Positions 42,376 to 53,168 of a stretch of DNA of 64,000 nt are shown here, piece after piece. The stretch's first letter is position 1; every line of letters starts with the position of its first letter. The stretch covers positions 1,936 through 65,935 of the forward strand of contig NMRB01001021.1 in NCBI GenBank assembly GCA_002633025.1, in the 5' to 3' direction. The position numbers were made by a program, and so were the translations under genes. The notes below the pieces were generated by a model. It worked only from the letters and a program-made list of their open reading frames with translations. It made no database searches and was not told the origin of the DNA. Origin of the DNA: Notospermus geniculatus (Eukaryota; Nemertea; Pilidiophora; Heteronemertea; Lineidae).

Positions 42376-43723
42376 TTCCCAGAGAGCAGATCTACGTTGG
42401 CAGAACGTTGATATAACGTCAATGGACAACGTATGTTTTTAGGTAGTTCCGACATTGGCCCAACCATTTGCCGACCTTTTATTGACGTGAAAGGAACCTT
42501 TTGACAATCTCCAGCCAACGTTGTGCCAACATTGGCATCCTACGTTGGTCCAGCATCATTTTGCACCCGCGAATTATGTTGGGCCAACGTTGTTGTCAGG
42601 TAAGTTCCGACATTGGCCCAACCATTTGCCGACCTTTTACTGACGTTATAGCAACCTTTTGACAACCTCCATCCAGCGTTGCGCCAATGGGATACCCGCG
42701 TGACAAACTTTGCTACGCGGTGGCGGTGCGAGCGATTGACCCGTCGCAACGTCATTGACGTCATTTTAGGTGTTAACCATTGTCTGCGCCTTGCTTGTGC
42801 CAGGTGGGCACAAGGGAAAAGGCGGATTTACCTAGGAGTTAAAGTCCGCAACTCCAAATATAACTTGAACCTTAGCCAATAGGCCGAGAAGATATTATGT
42901 TGAGTTCAATCTTGCATAGGGTATATAAAAGCACAGCAGAAAATCTTCTGTATGATTTAAAGAAAACCGATGTTATATATCGTTTTCATAATTCTGAAAG
43001 AGAAACATTCACAGCCTGAAATTTGTATCTCAAATTTCAAACCACAGTTTATCAATATTCTTATGTGTTTGCTTTCATAAGTCAGCGTTTTCTGTATTAC
43101 ATTTTTGCGAATTAGAACATAATTGTTGCTCTGTGGGAGCACCCTCCAAATATCAACGTCGGGTCAACGTAGATGAACAACCTTTGGCTGACTGTGGTTA
43201 GACCGCCCGTGAACTACCCTTCTCCGAACGACCAACGTCGGTACATGACCAATTATCAACTACAGAGCACCCTCCAAACAGCAACGTCGGGCCAACTTTG
43301 ATTGAATAACCTGTGACCGACTCTGGCTTAGACCGTCATGACCTACATACTCCCAACGTCAGACCAACGTCGGTACATGACCAATTATTACAGAGCACCT
43401 TCCAAATACCAACGTCGGGGGTCAACCTTGATGAACAACCCGTGGCCGACTCTTGCGCAAATCGCCGTAACTTACACCTACTCCCAACGTCAGACCAACG
43501 TCGGCACGTGATCAACTATCAACGACTGAGCACCACCCAAATATCAACGTTGGGCCAACGTAGACGACCAACTCTCGGCCGACTCTTGCCCAAATCGTCG
43601 TGAACTACCTATTCCCAACGTCAGATCAACGTCGGAAAATGACCAACTACCAACGTCCGACGTTCGCCAACCTTTGCCAACCTCTGCCGACGTTGTGCCA
43701 ACGTAGCTCTGCTGTCTGGGTTA
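42376..43723. mobile_element. DNA element with CCCAGAGAGCAGA ends and CAACGT arrays
   Basis: Left CCCAGAGAGCAGATCTACGT, right acgtagctctgctgtctggg. Both sides carry tandem arrays: 159-bp period on the left (gttccgacattggcccaacc at 42445 and 42605), 127-133-bp period on the right (agcacc..ccaaata at 43138, 43265, 43394, 43527), rich in caacgtcgg. The core (42700-43135) is shared with the element at 15334-16196. No transposase frame. Confidence 0.75.
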
Positions 43724-44052
43724 CTGATAGAAGTTGCGAATCTCATTCATGATTGAATTCTGTGTTACATGTATTAGTATTATGGTTCCACCATTGCTAT
43801 TCAAAACCACATTATGAAAAAGGGCCTGTAATAGGTTTTGAGACACTGATATGTCTCCAACTCTGTTATTTTTTTGTCGAATTGTAGACCCCTTTTCATC
43901 GTATTGGGATGAATGACTGTCGTTGATATGCCTGTCAAAGCGTACAGTGTACACCTCCACATATACATCACCTTTATATATTTGATATGTAGGCCTACGC
44001 AGGAATTGCATTTCATTCTTTAGTTCAGCAATGGCAAAGTGTAGATTCCAAG
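43721..44052 (-). CDS. unit 4-side exon E4 of the PAN-family gene, intronless form
   Basis: Frame EAWNLHFAIAELKNEMQFLR, then GDVYVEVYTVRFDRHIND, then KGSTIRQKNNRVGDISVSQN. In units 1 and 2 the sequence between STIRQK and the D-I-x-VSQ motif is broken by a 223-nt GT..AG intron; here it is continuous. It carries the in-frame TAGGCCTA at 43990-43997. It may belong to the gene of unit 4 or be a stray copy; its 3' end runs into the transposon at 43723. Confidence 0.5.
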
Positions 44053-44220
44053 CTTCGCAATCCACTATGAACAACAGACATCACCCACTTGATAACTGGA
44101 ACATAAAGAGCTTGTAAACTTCCTGTTGTGGCTCCAGTAGGTCGGTACGAACCATCCTGAGAATATCGGAGTAGCGCTCGCACTCTTCGTCAGTGCACAC
44201 CACGAGCAGTAAGAACTCCT

Positions 44221-44512
44221 GGGCCGACCGCACAGAAAGTCCGATAGTGCTTTCGCTGCCTATCGGCAGTTTAGTTAATGGGAAAATGCGTTATAACTAA
44301 ACTGCCGATACGCGCCGGTGTATGGCAAGCCGTTTGTACATTAATGACAAAAACTAGGATTTTGTCTCATAAACTGGGTTTTTGTTAACAAAAACTNNNN
44401 NNNNNNNNNNNNNNNNNNNNNNNNNNNNNNNNNNNNNNNNNNNNNNNNNNNNNNNNNNNNNNNNNNNNNNNNNNNGGTGGCACTTTTGGACTTTCTGTGC
44501 GGTGATCGGCCC
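44221..44512. mobile_element. GGGCCGACCGCACAGA MITE spanning an assembly gap
   Basis: Left end gggccgaccgcacagaaagt, right end ggactttctgtgcggtgatc followed by ggccc. The middle is partly N (44397-44475); the hairpin may have defeated the assembler. Confidence 0.7.
44397..44475. other. assembly gap (N run)
   Basis: Undetermined bases within a foldback element. Confidence 0.99.
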
Positions 44513-44731
44513 TGATTAGCAAAACCATGTAAGAGTTTATTAAAACATGCATCACAGATGACGCCAACATCGCAACTCTGATGCCCGGTTGTTCAGCCTT
44601 GGCCTAAAGCTGAACTGCATGAACAAAAATAGTGCCAATGGCACTGTGCCCGCTTGGCTTGACAGCATAGTTGTACGAATCATCAGCAATCCCACTTAAA
44701 CCATATCGTAAGTACAAACATGCCAAATTGC

Positions 44732-45275
44732 CATATAAAACTATCATTGGATAACAAGTTGACGAAGATCCGTTTTTAGTTTTGGCCCCCTAGTGGCAAA
44801 GTCAAGAACCAGATTTCGCCGAAATTTTGTGTGTGAGTTGCTATAAAACTATCATTGGATAACAAGTTGACGAAGATCCGTTTTTAGTTTTGGCCCCCTA
44901 GTGGCAAAGTCAAGAACCAGATTTCGCCGAAATTTTGTGTGTGAGTTGCTATAATAAGTTGCTACAATAATAATAATAATTAAGCCTAGAGGTAGATATG
45001 TGCGAAGTTTCAAAGGAATAGCTGAAACCATTACAAGAAGTGCCAATTTCGTAACTTCAGACAAACTTTGACCTCTGTGACCTTGAAAATTAGGTCAAAT
45101 TAAAAACTGGGGTATAGTGTTATGTATCCTCATTAGATATACCCATGATAAAAATTTGATGAAGATCCATCTCGTAGTTAGGGAGAAATGGCACTTCAGG
45201 TGATTTGGGTTTTGGCCCCCTGGTGGAAATGTCAAGAATCAGATTTCACCGAAATGCTGTCTGTAAGTTGCTATA
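44732..45275 (+). repeat. tandem repeat, about 108-bp period
   Basis: Two near-perfect units (tataaaactatcattggata... at 44732 and 44840) and a diverged third at 45110-45270. All contain ttttggccccctagtggcaaag-type text, also found at 75-110. Confidence 0.8.
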
Positions 45276-45940
45276 ACNCACATGCGTTAAATCAAAAGCT
45301 GATGCCAGGGGTTAGTGAGCGAGTGGTCCGAGGTTGTCTGAGCGAACTATACCCCTGGGGACGAGGTTGATCACATCGGCCAGATTTGGCCGACGTGTAC
45401 GTCCGCGACCTCATCACAGCGTAGGAATAAAATAAGTCCCAAGTGACTGGCTTAACATTCTTTGTTTAATGCAAAAATATTTACCGATTTTTTGTGAATA
45501 ATTGTATGGCAAGTAACAACTAGCATAATAAGCGAGGTTTGTAGGTATTTTGATCCTAGTAACTACGGGGATCGAGGGATCACATGATCAGCCAAGCCAA
45601 GTAGTTCGCTGTCAATCACCCGGCGCCATCTTGCTTTCCCACAATCCTGTGAGCACAGCGTAACAGATTGGTGCGAGGCAGGAGCGCCTTCTGTTGTAAC
45701 AATGATGTATGTTCAACACACGAAGTACAGTAGGCCTACTTTTTATAGATTTTTGACACAAGGAACGAGTTTTGACCCGGTAAGCTATACTCTTTTATCT
45801 TGTCCCGAGTGAGCCATGGAGTGCAGGATTTGTTGGATGCAGAGGGACTAGGCCTAGGCCTATTTTGTAATGGGTTCTATCCATCCGAACGCCGTACCAC
45901 TGTCTAGTATGCTATTCCACTTTTTAGAAAAACCAACCCA
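45275..45940. other. gene-free stretch
   Basis: One N at 45278. A small inverted pair is agtgagcgagtggtccgagg / ccgacgtgtacgtccgcgacc-like; TAGGCCTA copies are at 45733 and 45850. No exon. Confidence 0.4.
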
Positions 45941-46130
45941 GTCTGCGGTCTGCAGTCTGCAGTCTGCAGGTCTGCTGGTCTGCATTTGTCTGACAACCGT
46001 TACACACTGACCCCTGAACAACGAAAATATTGTACAACAAGGAAGGAGCTCCTTGCCGTGGTGAGGTTTACCCGGAAGTTCAGGCATTTCCTTCTTGGCC
46101 GGAAATTCACTGTTCGACTGATCGATTGCG
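45940..46130 (+). pseudogene. Ty3/gypsy retrotransposon RNase H fragment
   Basis: After a short tctgcag repeat (45938-45975) the plus frame reads RYTLTPEQRKYCTTRKELLA then VVRFTRKFRHFLLGRKFTVR. This is the RNase H segment found after the reverse transcriptase in Ty3/gypsy polyproteins (the Y.TTRKELLA and F..LLGR.F..R motifs). The conserved Asp-His that normally follows is altered (LIDCDD). Nothing else of the element is left; it is a dead fragment. Confidence 0.75.
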
Positions 46131-46179
46131 ATGATTTTACCCTCACCTTGACCCACACAGTAGTTAGTGTTACCGATCA

Positions 46180-46358
46180 GGGCCGACCGCACAGAAAGTT
46201 GAATAGTGCTTTCGGTGCCCTATCGGCGGTTTAGTTAATGGGAAAACGCGTTATAACTAACTGCCGATTGGCGCCGGTAGTACTATCGGACTTCCTATGC
46301 GGTCGGCCCAGGACCGATCGCACAGAAAGTCTGATAGTGCTACCGGCGCCTATCGATC
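46180..46358. mobile_element. GGGCCGACCGCACAGA MITE plus a partial second copy
   Basis: Full copy 46180-46309 (ends gggccgaccgcacagaaagt / gcggtcggccc), directly followed by a truncated copy (gaccgatcgcacagaaagtc, 46311-46358). Confidence 0.8.
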
Positions 46359-46359
46359 G

Positions 46360-46763
46360 TATCGATCAGACCGAATTGTCCATTTTCCATGGCTTTTTTC
46401 AGTTTTAATTTATTCTTGGCATCAAAGAAATCAATTATTCTTGGGGGCTTTTGTCAAAACCTGAAACAACAGAGGTGTCACGAGGAAAGGCTGTTCTATC
46501 TAATGATTATGCGGGTGGGGGGGGGCTGAGTCCCAGTATGGGCAGTTTTTACCGCAAGAATTACTGTTTAGAAATGACTTTTTCATTGTTCGCGTTTGGA
46601 ATGACTTTTTTTTCGTTCGCGTTAAGGGATGACTCTTTTATTGTTCGAATAGTTCTTAACAATGGAAGGAATCATCGCTAAAACGTAATCGAGGTTAACC
46701 GGGCCGTTCAACAATGATTTAAAATAGCATTTTCCGCGTCCAAAAAAGAAACATAGACACTGG
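46360..46763. other. 3' flank of the gene at 46765-47832
   Basis: A minus-strand AATAAA (46764-46769) overlaps the stop codon and may be the poly(A) signal. Otherwise there are repeats of 'gaatgactttttcattgttcgcgtt' type at 46575-46650. No exon. Confidence 0.45.
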
Positions 46764-46764
46764 T

Positions 46765-47832
46765 TTATTTTAAAGGTGAAAATAAATTCACAACATCATA
46801 TCTCTTATGTTTCATACGTATCATGCGGACGTTCCTGTTTTGGTCAAAAGTGGCCTGGTTCGATCCCATGAGTCTACTGTCATCGTCACTCACTCCATGC
46901 ATTTCCAGCCGTAGCGGACTGATGACGTCATCGTTTTCATTCATTCTCGATGAACAAATCTCGTGCATTTCAAAGCCCAAATACCCCCAGTATTTAGCAT
47001 ATTTTCCTTTCCATTTGCCGAAAAAACGTACAGCGAATACCCCCGACGCTTCGTTATTGATGATGAATTGTACGGAGGTATTTGGCATAGGAACCTCTTG
47101 TTGCCGTATTGTAGGACGCTTGTCTAAGTTTTGAACAATAAGGAGAACCTGCAAGCGATATTTGACCCGGTTTGTAAAGATGAGAACGGGATATTTTGCC
47201 ACATGGGACAAACACAACCAGGGGCGACCAGGGTTATCCCGCAGAATTTTGATCGGCAGTTGAAATTGAAGAGTTGAATTGTGGGAGAAAGCATACGCCG
47301 TCTTGCCGTTCTCATTTTTCAGCTGTAGGTAGTAAAAGGACAAAGACATTGCTGATCGCGCTGATACGAAACAATAGAAAACAAATCTTGACATATCCAC
47401 GGTATAAACAAAGAGTTGGACTCCACCCGTGACACAAACTTCCTTGCATTTTTCTTCAGCTGGAACAGGGAGCTTTACAACAAATTTCCCACGTGATAAC
47501 CGGTACAGCCATATTTCCGTAATGATGACAAATTTTCTGCCGGTCTTCCTGACAATAACATCGAAGAGATAGTCAGGAAGGTTCCTGGAAGAGACCACGC
47601 TACCTTCAGGTAAGCGTCGATAGTAAGAAAAATTATATAATACCCGATAGAGGTTATTTTGACGCGGAGTGTACACCAGGACCCTCACCCAAGGCACCGG
47701 CTGCTCTATGTAACGTACCGTTACAAATGGCTGGTAGTGGTGAAATGAAACAAGGAGATATCTTTCCGTTGATCTGATTGGTGGAATAAACGACATACGA
47801 TGACGTAATCTGTAGTTGTAAACTTTGTTTAC
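46765..47832 (-). CDS. unit 4, large exon 2: beta-rich region of the PAN family
   Basis: One open frame of 355 codons plus stop. A phase-0 acceptor (TTCATAG|GTAAAC at 47833) allows direct joining to a phase-0 donor; the first ATG is at 47796. Segments match E2, X and E4 in order: VRVLVYTPRQNNLYRVLYN, RGKFVVKLPVPAEEKCKEVC, TVDMSRFVFYCFVS, LKNENGKTAYAF, LPIKILRD, YPVLIFTNRVKYRL, then the C-terminal module VQFIINNEASGVFAVRFFG with GYLGFEMHEI. RG.F...VP...KC and (K/R)ILRD/IIRD are shared with the exon at 48009. No signal peptide in this exon, so it needs an upstream exon. Confidence 0.75.
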   Translation of the reverse strand, partial: VNKVYNYRLRHRMSFIPPIRSTERYLLVSFHHYQPFVTVRYIEQPVPWVRVLVYTPRQNNLYRVLYNFSYYRRLPEGSVVSSRNLPDYLFDVIVRKTGRKFVIITEIWLYRLSRGKFVVKLPVPAEEKCKEVCVTGGVQLFVYTVDMSRFVFYCFVSARSAMSLSFYYLQLKNENGKTAYAFSHNSTLQFQLPIKILRDNPGRPWLCLSHVAKYPVLIFTNRVKYRLQVLLIVQNLDKRPTIRQQEVPMPNTSVQFIINNEASGVFAVRFFGKWKGKYAKYWGYLGFEMHEICSSRMNENDDVISPLRLEMHGVSDDDSRLMGSNQATFDQNRNVRMIRMKHKRYDVVNLFSPLK

Positions 47833-48008
47833 CTATGAACATGATGAAAATGAGATCAAAAACGTAACGTATAAGCGGAACAAGGCCTAGATGCACCCAA
47901 ATGAAAATTCTGTCCCACTCTAGACGGCAGTCGACCGGTCGAGACTACTTCATTCGGGACCCGCTCGTCTACATCCGAACCGTATCATAGGGATATATCG
48001 TTCAAGTC

Positions 48009-48944
48009 TCATATCACACGATCGTAAACTTCAACTGAAACGAGATGCTCTTGTACGCCCGGCGCCATCCTTGAAGAGCGTTTAAAATGCAATAATGCAC
48101 CATCGGTAGGGTTGAATACGTAATGCGTCTCAACCCCATCGTTGATACTCGGGTAAAAGGTCGCAATTTTCTCTGTAAGCGTTTTTTCCCCAGGGCCCAT
48201 TTTTAAGAAACCGTCATTAGGGTGAAAAATAATTTTTATTCCGCCCGCGACAAGCCTCGGAAAACAAAACAAGAACAACATATTGGAAAATGTACTGAAA
48301 TCTAACGTGAAACGACCTCGGGGACAGTGCTCAATGAATTGCCCGGGCGAAAATTTTGTTACCCGGTACTTATCCATGAGAAGATACGCAAGGAAGTATA
48401 CTGATCCTTTGTAAGTGTAAACGTCCCTGATGATAATCTGTGGTACCCTCGTTAAAGGGAAGACGATTCCATTTGTAAGGACAAAATGAACTCGACCAGT
48501 TTCGTTTGACAAACTGATGTCATAAATTGTGGCGCCGATGAAATTTCGAAGACAATGCACGACGACTTTCTCCTGATAGCCAAAACTCATTTCATACCCT
48601 ACCCCTCCAGAATGGCATTTATTAGTGCTGGGTACGACGATATTTCCTGCAAATACTCCCCGTTTGACGTCATAGAACAGACGGATTTTTTCCCGCCGGA
48701 TAGCGAAAGTAAACAGCATGTAACCCTTGCAAATAACTGTTTCAATCGTATATGTGCCTTTTTTACAAAACGAAGTTTTGTACTGGATTCCAAAGTACAT
48801 GTAGCCTCCATTGAAAGTATACACAACTACATTTCTATAGGGTGTTTCCTTCTGGTCTGTAATCTGGACTATTTTCCCTGATGCACTGTCCGGGAACCAA
48901 GAACCACCTTTGGTCAAACTCAAATGTGGTCGGAAAGGAATCAC
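48009..48944 (-). CDS. unit 4, large exon 1: beta-rich region of the PAN family
   Basis: One open frame of 311 codons plus stop, entered at phase 0 after GGAAAG. Segments: SWFPDSASGKIVQITDQKE, YTFNGGYMYFGIQYKTSF, FAIRREKIRLFYDVKRGVF, VVPSTNKCHSGG, VVVHCLRN, SNETGRVHF, PQIIIRDVYTYKGSVYFL, DKYRVTKFSPGQFIEHCP, RGRFTLDFS, then the C-terminal module THYVFNPTDGALLHF with LVSVEVYDRVI just before the stop. It corresponds to E2 + X + E4 of units 1-3 without introns. The phase-0 donor of the PAN exon at 55089 fits. Predicted extracellular; function unknown. Confidence 0.78.
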   Translation of the reverse strand: MIPFRPHLSLTKGGSWFPDSASGKIVQITDQKETPYRNVVVYTFNGGYMYFGIQYKTSFCKKGTYTIETVICKGYMLFTFAIRREKIRLFYDVKRGVFAGNIVVPSTNKCHSGGVGYEMSFGYQEKVVVHCLRNFIGATIYDISLSNETGRVHFVLTNGIVFPLTRVPQIIIRDVYTYKGSVYFLAYLLMDKYRVTKFSPGQFIEHCPRGRFTLDFSTFSNMLFLFCFPRLVAGGIKIIFHPNDGFLKMGPGEKTLTEKIATFYPSINDGVETHYVFNPTDGALLHFKRSSRMAPGVQEHLVSVEVYDRVI

Positions 48945-48959
48945 CTTTCCTAGTTTATA

Positions 48960-49335
48960 CTTAATTCTATCTGGCTCCTTTAAGAATCAATTCGACAAGA
49001 CAGAATAACGTGTCACGTTATGACCACAATTGCTGGTTTGCAGAACACTGTGTATCAAACGCACGCCGGTCACCCATCCACGTAGTGATCGCGCGCAACG
49101 TTGCTCAGCTTTTACCTACGAGGCCAACGCGCCAACCACAAGGCCATAAAGGAAATCTCCAAGGCTTTTCCAACAAAGATGGTGGCCTATTCACTCTCCC
49201 ACATGGTGGCCTAGTTCTTCCACCTGACATCGTGGCCATTCATTGTCCAAGCATGATAAAACACTACCAAACACATCCTCTCAGACAATTAGTTTTAGTG
49301 CCCATGGCTAGTCTCGCTGAATGGGTCAATGTCGT
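48960..49335. repeat. intron of unit 4 with a 165-bp direct repeat
   Basis: The tract 49152-49315 (ctccaaggcttttccaacaa ... catggctagtctcg) recurs at 50531-50696 in the same orientation. Confidence 0.8.
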
Positions 49336-49339
49336 CCTG

Positions 49340-49440
49340 GGCATACCTTATGTTTACCCAGGATTATCCTTGGTAATCATTTACTTTACCCAGGATCATC
49401 CTGGGTAAACATAAGGATCCTTAACTTTACCCAGCTTGGG
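49340..49440. mobile_element. small foldback element (TTTACCCAGGAT)
   Basis: ccttatgtttacccaggatt pairs with atcctgggtaaacataagg around 35 bp. Confidence 0.75.
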
Positions 49441-49485
49441 AGTTCCCGCCGAATCATGCTGTACGTGCGTCTCTTTCGGCAGAGA

Positions 49486-49845
49486 ACATGCAGTAGGATC
49501 ATTGCTAAAAGGGCTGAAAATTACCGCTATACCGCCTCCGGGGTTTGCAATAGGACGACAAGACCAATCCCTACAACTTTTCACAAGGGACTGATAGTAA
49601 ATTCTCAAGGGCTTAGGAGCGATAGGCCTAGGTAGAACATGTATGATCCGTGTGCATTTCGTCATTTTCATGAATTTACTTTTTGCAGAACATGCAGTAC
49701 GATCATAATTCGAAAGGGCTGAAAATTACCGCTATAACTGCTCCGGGGTGTGGAATAGGGAGAAAAGACCAATCTCTACAACTTTTCAAAAGGGACCGAT
49801 AGTAAATTCTCAATGACTTAGGAGCTATAGGCCTAGTTCGAGGCC
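49486..49845 (+). repeat. tandem repeat, about 195-bp period, two units
   Basis: acatgcagtaggatcattgc ... gataggcctag at 49488-49632 and acatgcagtacgatcata ... ctataggcctag at 49690-49837. Confidence 0.8.
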
Positions 49846-49849
49846 ACCC

Positions 49850-50530
49850 TTCATTTCATGATTTACGCTGAATATCAACCTCACTACACCACTCGGGAAC
49901 TCCAATCTGGGTAAAGTTAACCCATTGGGGCCGGGATGAAGTTGAAAAATGTACATTTCGTAACATGAATTTCTGACGTCTCTACAAAAATGCGCCTAGC
50001 TCCCACGATTTTCAACCAAAACTGGTGACAAGGCACTCATTCTGGAGGCAACTAAATGGGCCACGACCTCATGCAGGTCTGCTTGTTCTAAAATGTCTGT
50101 ATTGTACAGGTGAATAAAATTTGACATCACCGACTAACGTTCCTAAGACTGCAGTGTGCCTTATCAAGCCGAGGCATCAAATGTCAGCTGAGCGCAAGGC
50201 CCATGGGCCTCTTGTTTATTTTTAACATGAATCAAAAACACATAAACTGGCAACAAAAAGACAATTTCTGGGGAGCTTTTAGTAGACGCTGAGAAGTCCA
50301 TCAGCAACTTTAGGCACAAATGTTTTAGTTCACAGTTCAATGTCCATCATTCACTGTTCGTCAGCAGTTCCAGGGTGACCAGTTCTCCTGGTCAACAGAT
50401 AAATGATGTTTTCAACCTTCAGCACAGCTTAAAAAGCAATTAAAAAAAATAAAAAATAAATTGGTGCGGGCCAAAAATTCGGTGCGGGAGGGGATGATAA
50501 ACAACTAATTAATTTTATGGGGCCTAAATG
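49850..50530. other. gene-free intronic stretch of unit 4
   Basis: Includes an A-rich tract at 50430-50460. No exon seen on either strand. Confidence 0.45.
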
Positions 50531-50861
50531 AAATCCTCCAAGGCTTTTCCAACAAAGATGGTGGCCTATTCACTCTCCCACATGGTGGCCTAGTTCTTCC
50601 ACGTGACATCGTGGCCATTCATTGTCCAAGCATGATAAAACACTACCAAACACATCCTCTCAGACAATTAGTTTTAGTGCCCATGGCTAGTCTCGTGCCA
50701 CCAGACTCTTGCAATTTCCAATTTTAGAGTCTGGTCCATATGGTTACTTTGACTTGTAAAACCACCATGGCGGACAATCTACCGACGATGACGTAGAACA
50801 CAACTACACTGCACTGATGCAAAAAGCGTGCAGCATGCGAGTAAAACTACTAGCCCTTGCT

Positions 50862-51810
50862 GTTAGGCCTAGGCCTACCGCACTTTTTATAGTATAATTT
50901 CCTCCCCAATCGAAAGAATATTAACATAGCTACCTGTCTGAAATTCGAATGAAAGACACTATAAATTGACTTGACAACACAAATTGAGGCGATTCCTAGT
51001 GCAGCCTACGTCACCAACTTTGGAGACCCATGATGCATTGAAAGTGACTAGCCAATCAGCGAAGCTCCCCTTATTTTGAATCATCGGAATAAGGTCACTG
51101 ACCCAATTACAATGAGAACTGCGTTCTGTGCCAGATATGAACGAGGGGCAGGTTGCGCGAGACTAGCCCATGGCCTGCTTGACCAGCGTAGGCCTCGTTC
51201 ACACGGGCACGCGGAAGGGTATAGCGTAGAGTGTAAAGCCTAGTTCATACTTCGACGCAAGACAATCGGCGTCCGACGCTCGATCAAATCTGGACGCCGA
51301 CTTCGCGGAACTGATTCACAGTCCAGCGTACTTTAGCGACGGCGACCCGTTATGAAATGACTCAAGTAATTAATAGGCCTAGGCCTACCGCACTTTTTAT
51401 AGTATAATTTCCTCCCCAATCGAAAGAATATTAACATAGCTACCTGTCTGAAATTCGAATGAAAGGCACTATCAATTGACTTGACAACACAAATTGAGGC
51501 GACTCCTAGTGCAGCCTACGTCACCAACTTTAGAGACCCATGATGCATTGGAAGTGACTAGCCAATCAGCGAAGCTCCCCTTATTTTGAATCATCGGAAT
51601 AAGGTCACTGACCCAATTACAATGCGAATTGCGTTCTGTGCCAGATATGAACGAGGGGCAGGTTGCGCGAGACTAGCCCATGGCCTGCTTGACCAGCGTA
51701 GGCCTCGTTCACACGGGCACGCGGAAGGGTATAGCGTAGAGTGTAAAGCCTAGTTCATACTTCGACGCACGACCATCGGGGTCCGACGGGCGATCAAAAC
51801 CTGGACGCCG
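50862..51810 (+). repeat. tandem duplication, about 509-bp period
   Basis: taggcctaggcctaccgcac... occurs at 50866 and 51375, with near-identical continuation through cgcggaagggtatagcgtag and the first part of the CTAGTTCATACTTCGACG repeat. Confidence 0.85.
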
Positions 51811-52845
51811 ACATAAGCCTAGTTTATACTTCGACGCAAGACAATCGGCGTCCGACGCCCGATCAAATCTGGACGCCGACTTCGCGGAACTGATTCACAG
51901 TCCAGCGTACTTTAGCGACGGCGACCCGTTATGAAATGACTCAATTAATTACAGCCTCGCGATTGGACGCCGACCAAAGCCTTGTTTATACTTCGACGCA
52001 TGACCATCGCTGGCGACCGACGCGCGATCTTGCGTTCGACGCCGACCCCGTCGTGCGATTTGGTCGGCGTCCAATCGCGAGGCTGTAATTACTTGAGTAA
52101 TTTCATAACAGGTCGCCGTCGCCAAAGTACGCTGGACTGTGAATCAATTCTGCGAAGTCGGCGTCCAGATTTGATCGGGCGTCGGACGCCGATGGTCTTG
52201 CGTCGAAGTATAAACTAGGCTATAGTCAGCGTACCTCTGCGATTGTCATCGGCGTCAGCTCGCACGACTCCTTGGCGTGCGATTTTCAAGAGTTCCACCA
52301 ATTTGAACTCTCTGCGTCCGATCGCGGCGACCTACCAATGAATAAAGAAGTTTGTGGTCATGGGATCCAAAAGGCTCATGTTTATTCATCCAAAGGCACT
52401 GAATTCAAATGCAGTGGTGGTATTCCGGAGGTTACGACGTTGTTACTTCATGACTCATGTAACTAAAAATTATCGCGAGAGCATTCACAGTCCCGCGATA
52501 GGACACGGACAAAATCGCACGACGGGATCGCCGTCGAACGCAAGATCGCGCGTCGGTCGCCGGCGATGGTCCTGCGTCGAAGTATGAACTAAGCTTATAG
52601 CCTAGTTTATACTTCGACGCACGGTCATCGCTGGCGACCAACGCGCGATCTTGCGTTCGACGCCGAGCCCGTCGTGCGAATTTGGTCGGCGTCCGATCGC
52701 GAGGCTGTAATTACTTGAGTCATTTCATAACGGGTCGCCGTCGCTAAAGTACGCTGGACTATGAATCAATTCCACGAAGTCGGCGTCCAGATTTGATCGG
52801 GCGTCGGACGCCGATGGTCTTGCGTCGAAGTATAAACTAGGCTTA
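51238..52845. mobile_element. nested cluster of CTAGTTTATACTTCGACGCA foldback elements
   Basis: At least seven copies of the end sequence gcctagtt(t/c)atacttcgacgc or its complement (51246, 51756, 51818, 51978, 52200, 52595 and 52830 approximately), separated by blocks containing ggcgtccgacg, gtcgccgtcgc and gcgattggacgccgacc in both orientations. It looks like one foldback family inserted repeatedly into itself. Confidence 0.75.
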
Positions 52846-52854
52846 GGGTAGGGA

Positions 52855-52985
52855 CACACCTAACGCGATTCGCATGCGATTGGGCGACGCATGCGTCAAC
52901 GCAATTGTTTGCGTGCAGTGCGGCGGAAAATAACAAAGGCGTTGCCGCATGCGTCAACGAATCGCGTTAGGTGTGCAGCCACCCT
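52855..52985. mobile_element. foldback MITE with CACACCTAACGCGAT ends
   Basis: Left ggacacacctaacgcgattc, right gaatcgcgttaggtgtgcag. The inner gcatgcgtcaacgca pairs. A related copy is at about 54590-54720 (shares tgcgtgcagtgcggcggaaa). Confidence 0.8.
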
Positions 52986-53168
52986 TAACGCGTTAACGCG
53001 ACGCGTTGGCGACTTCAGTGACGTGTTCACACGTGATACGTATATGGTCACGCACCTGTAATGCGTGGCCAATGCATTTACCATTAGAAATGGCGAGATG
53101 CCCGTGCCCGTAGATTGGTCCCAGAGTTTCGTTGGAAGGAACCGTTCGGACACAACGTACCCCTAGCC

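Noticed and set aside
42376-43723. CRISPR-like spaced repeats
   Set aside because: The 127-159-bp tandem units are complete repeats without unique spacers, inside a eukaryotic transposon.
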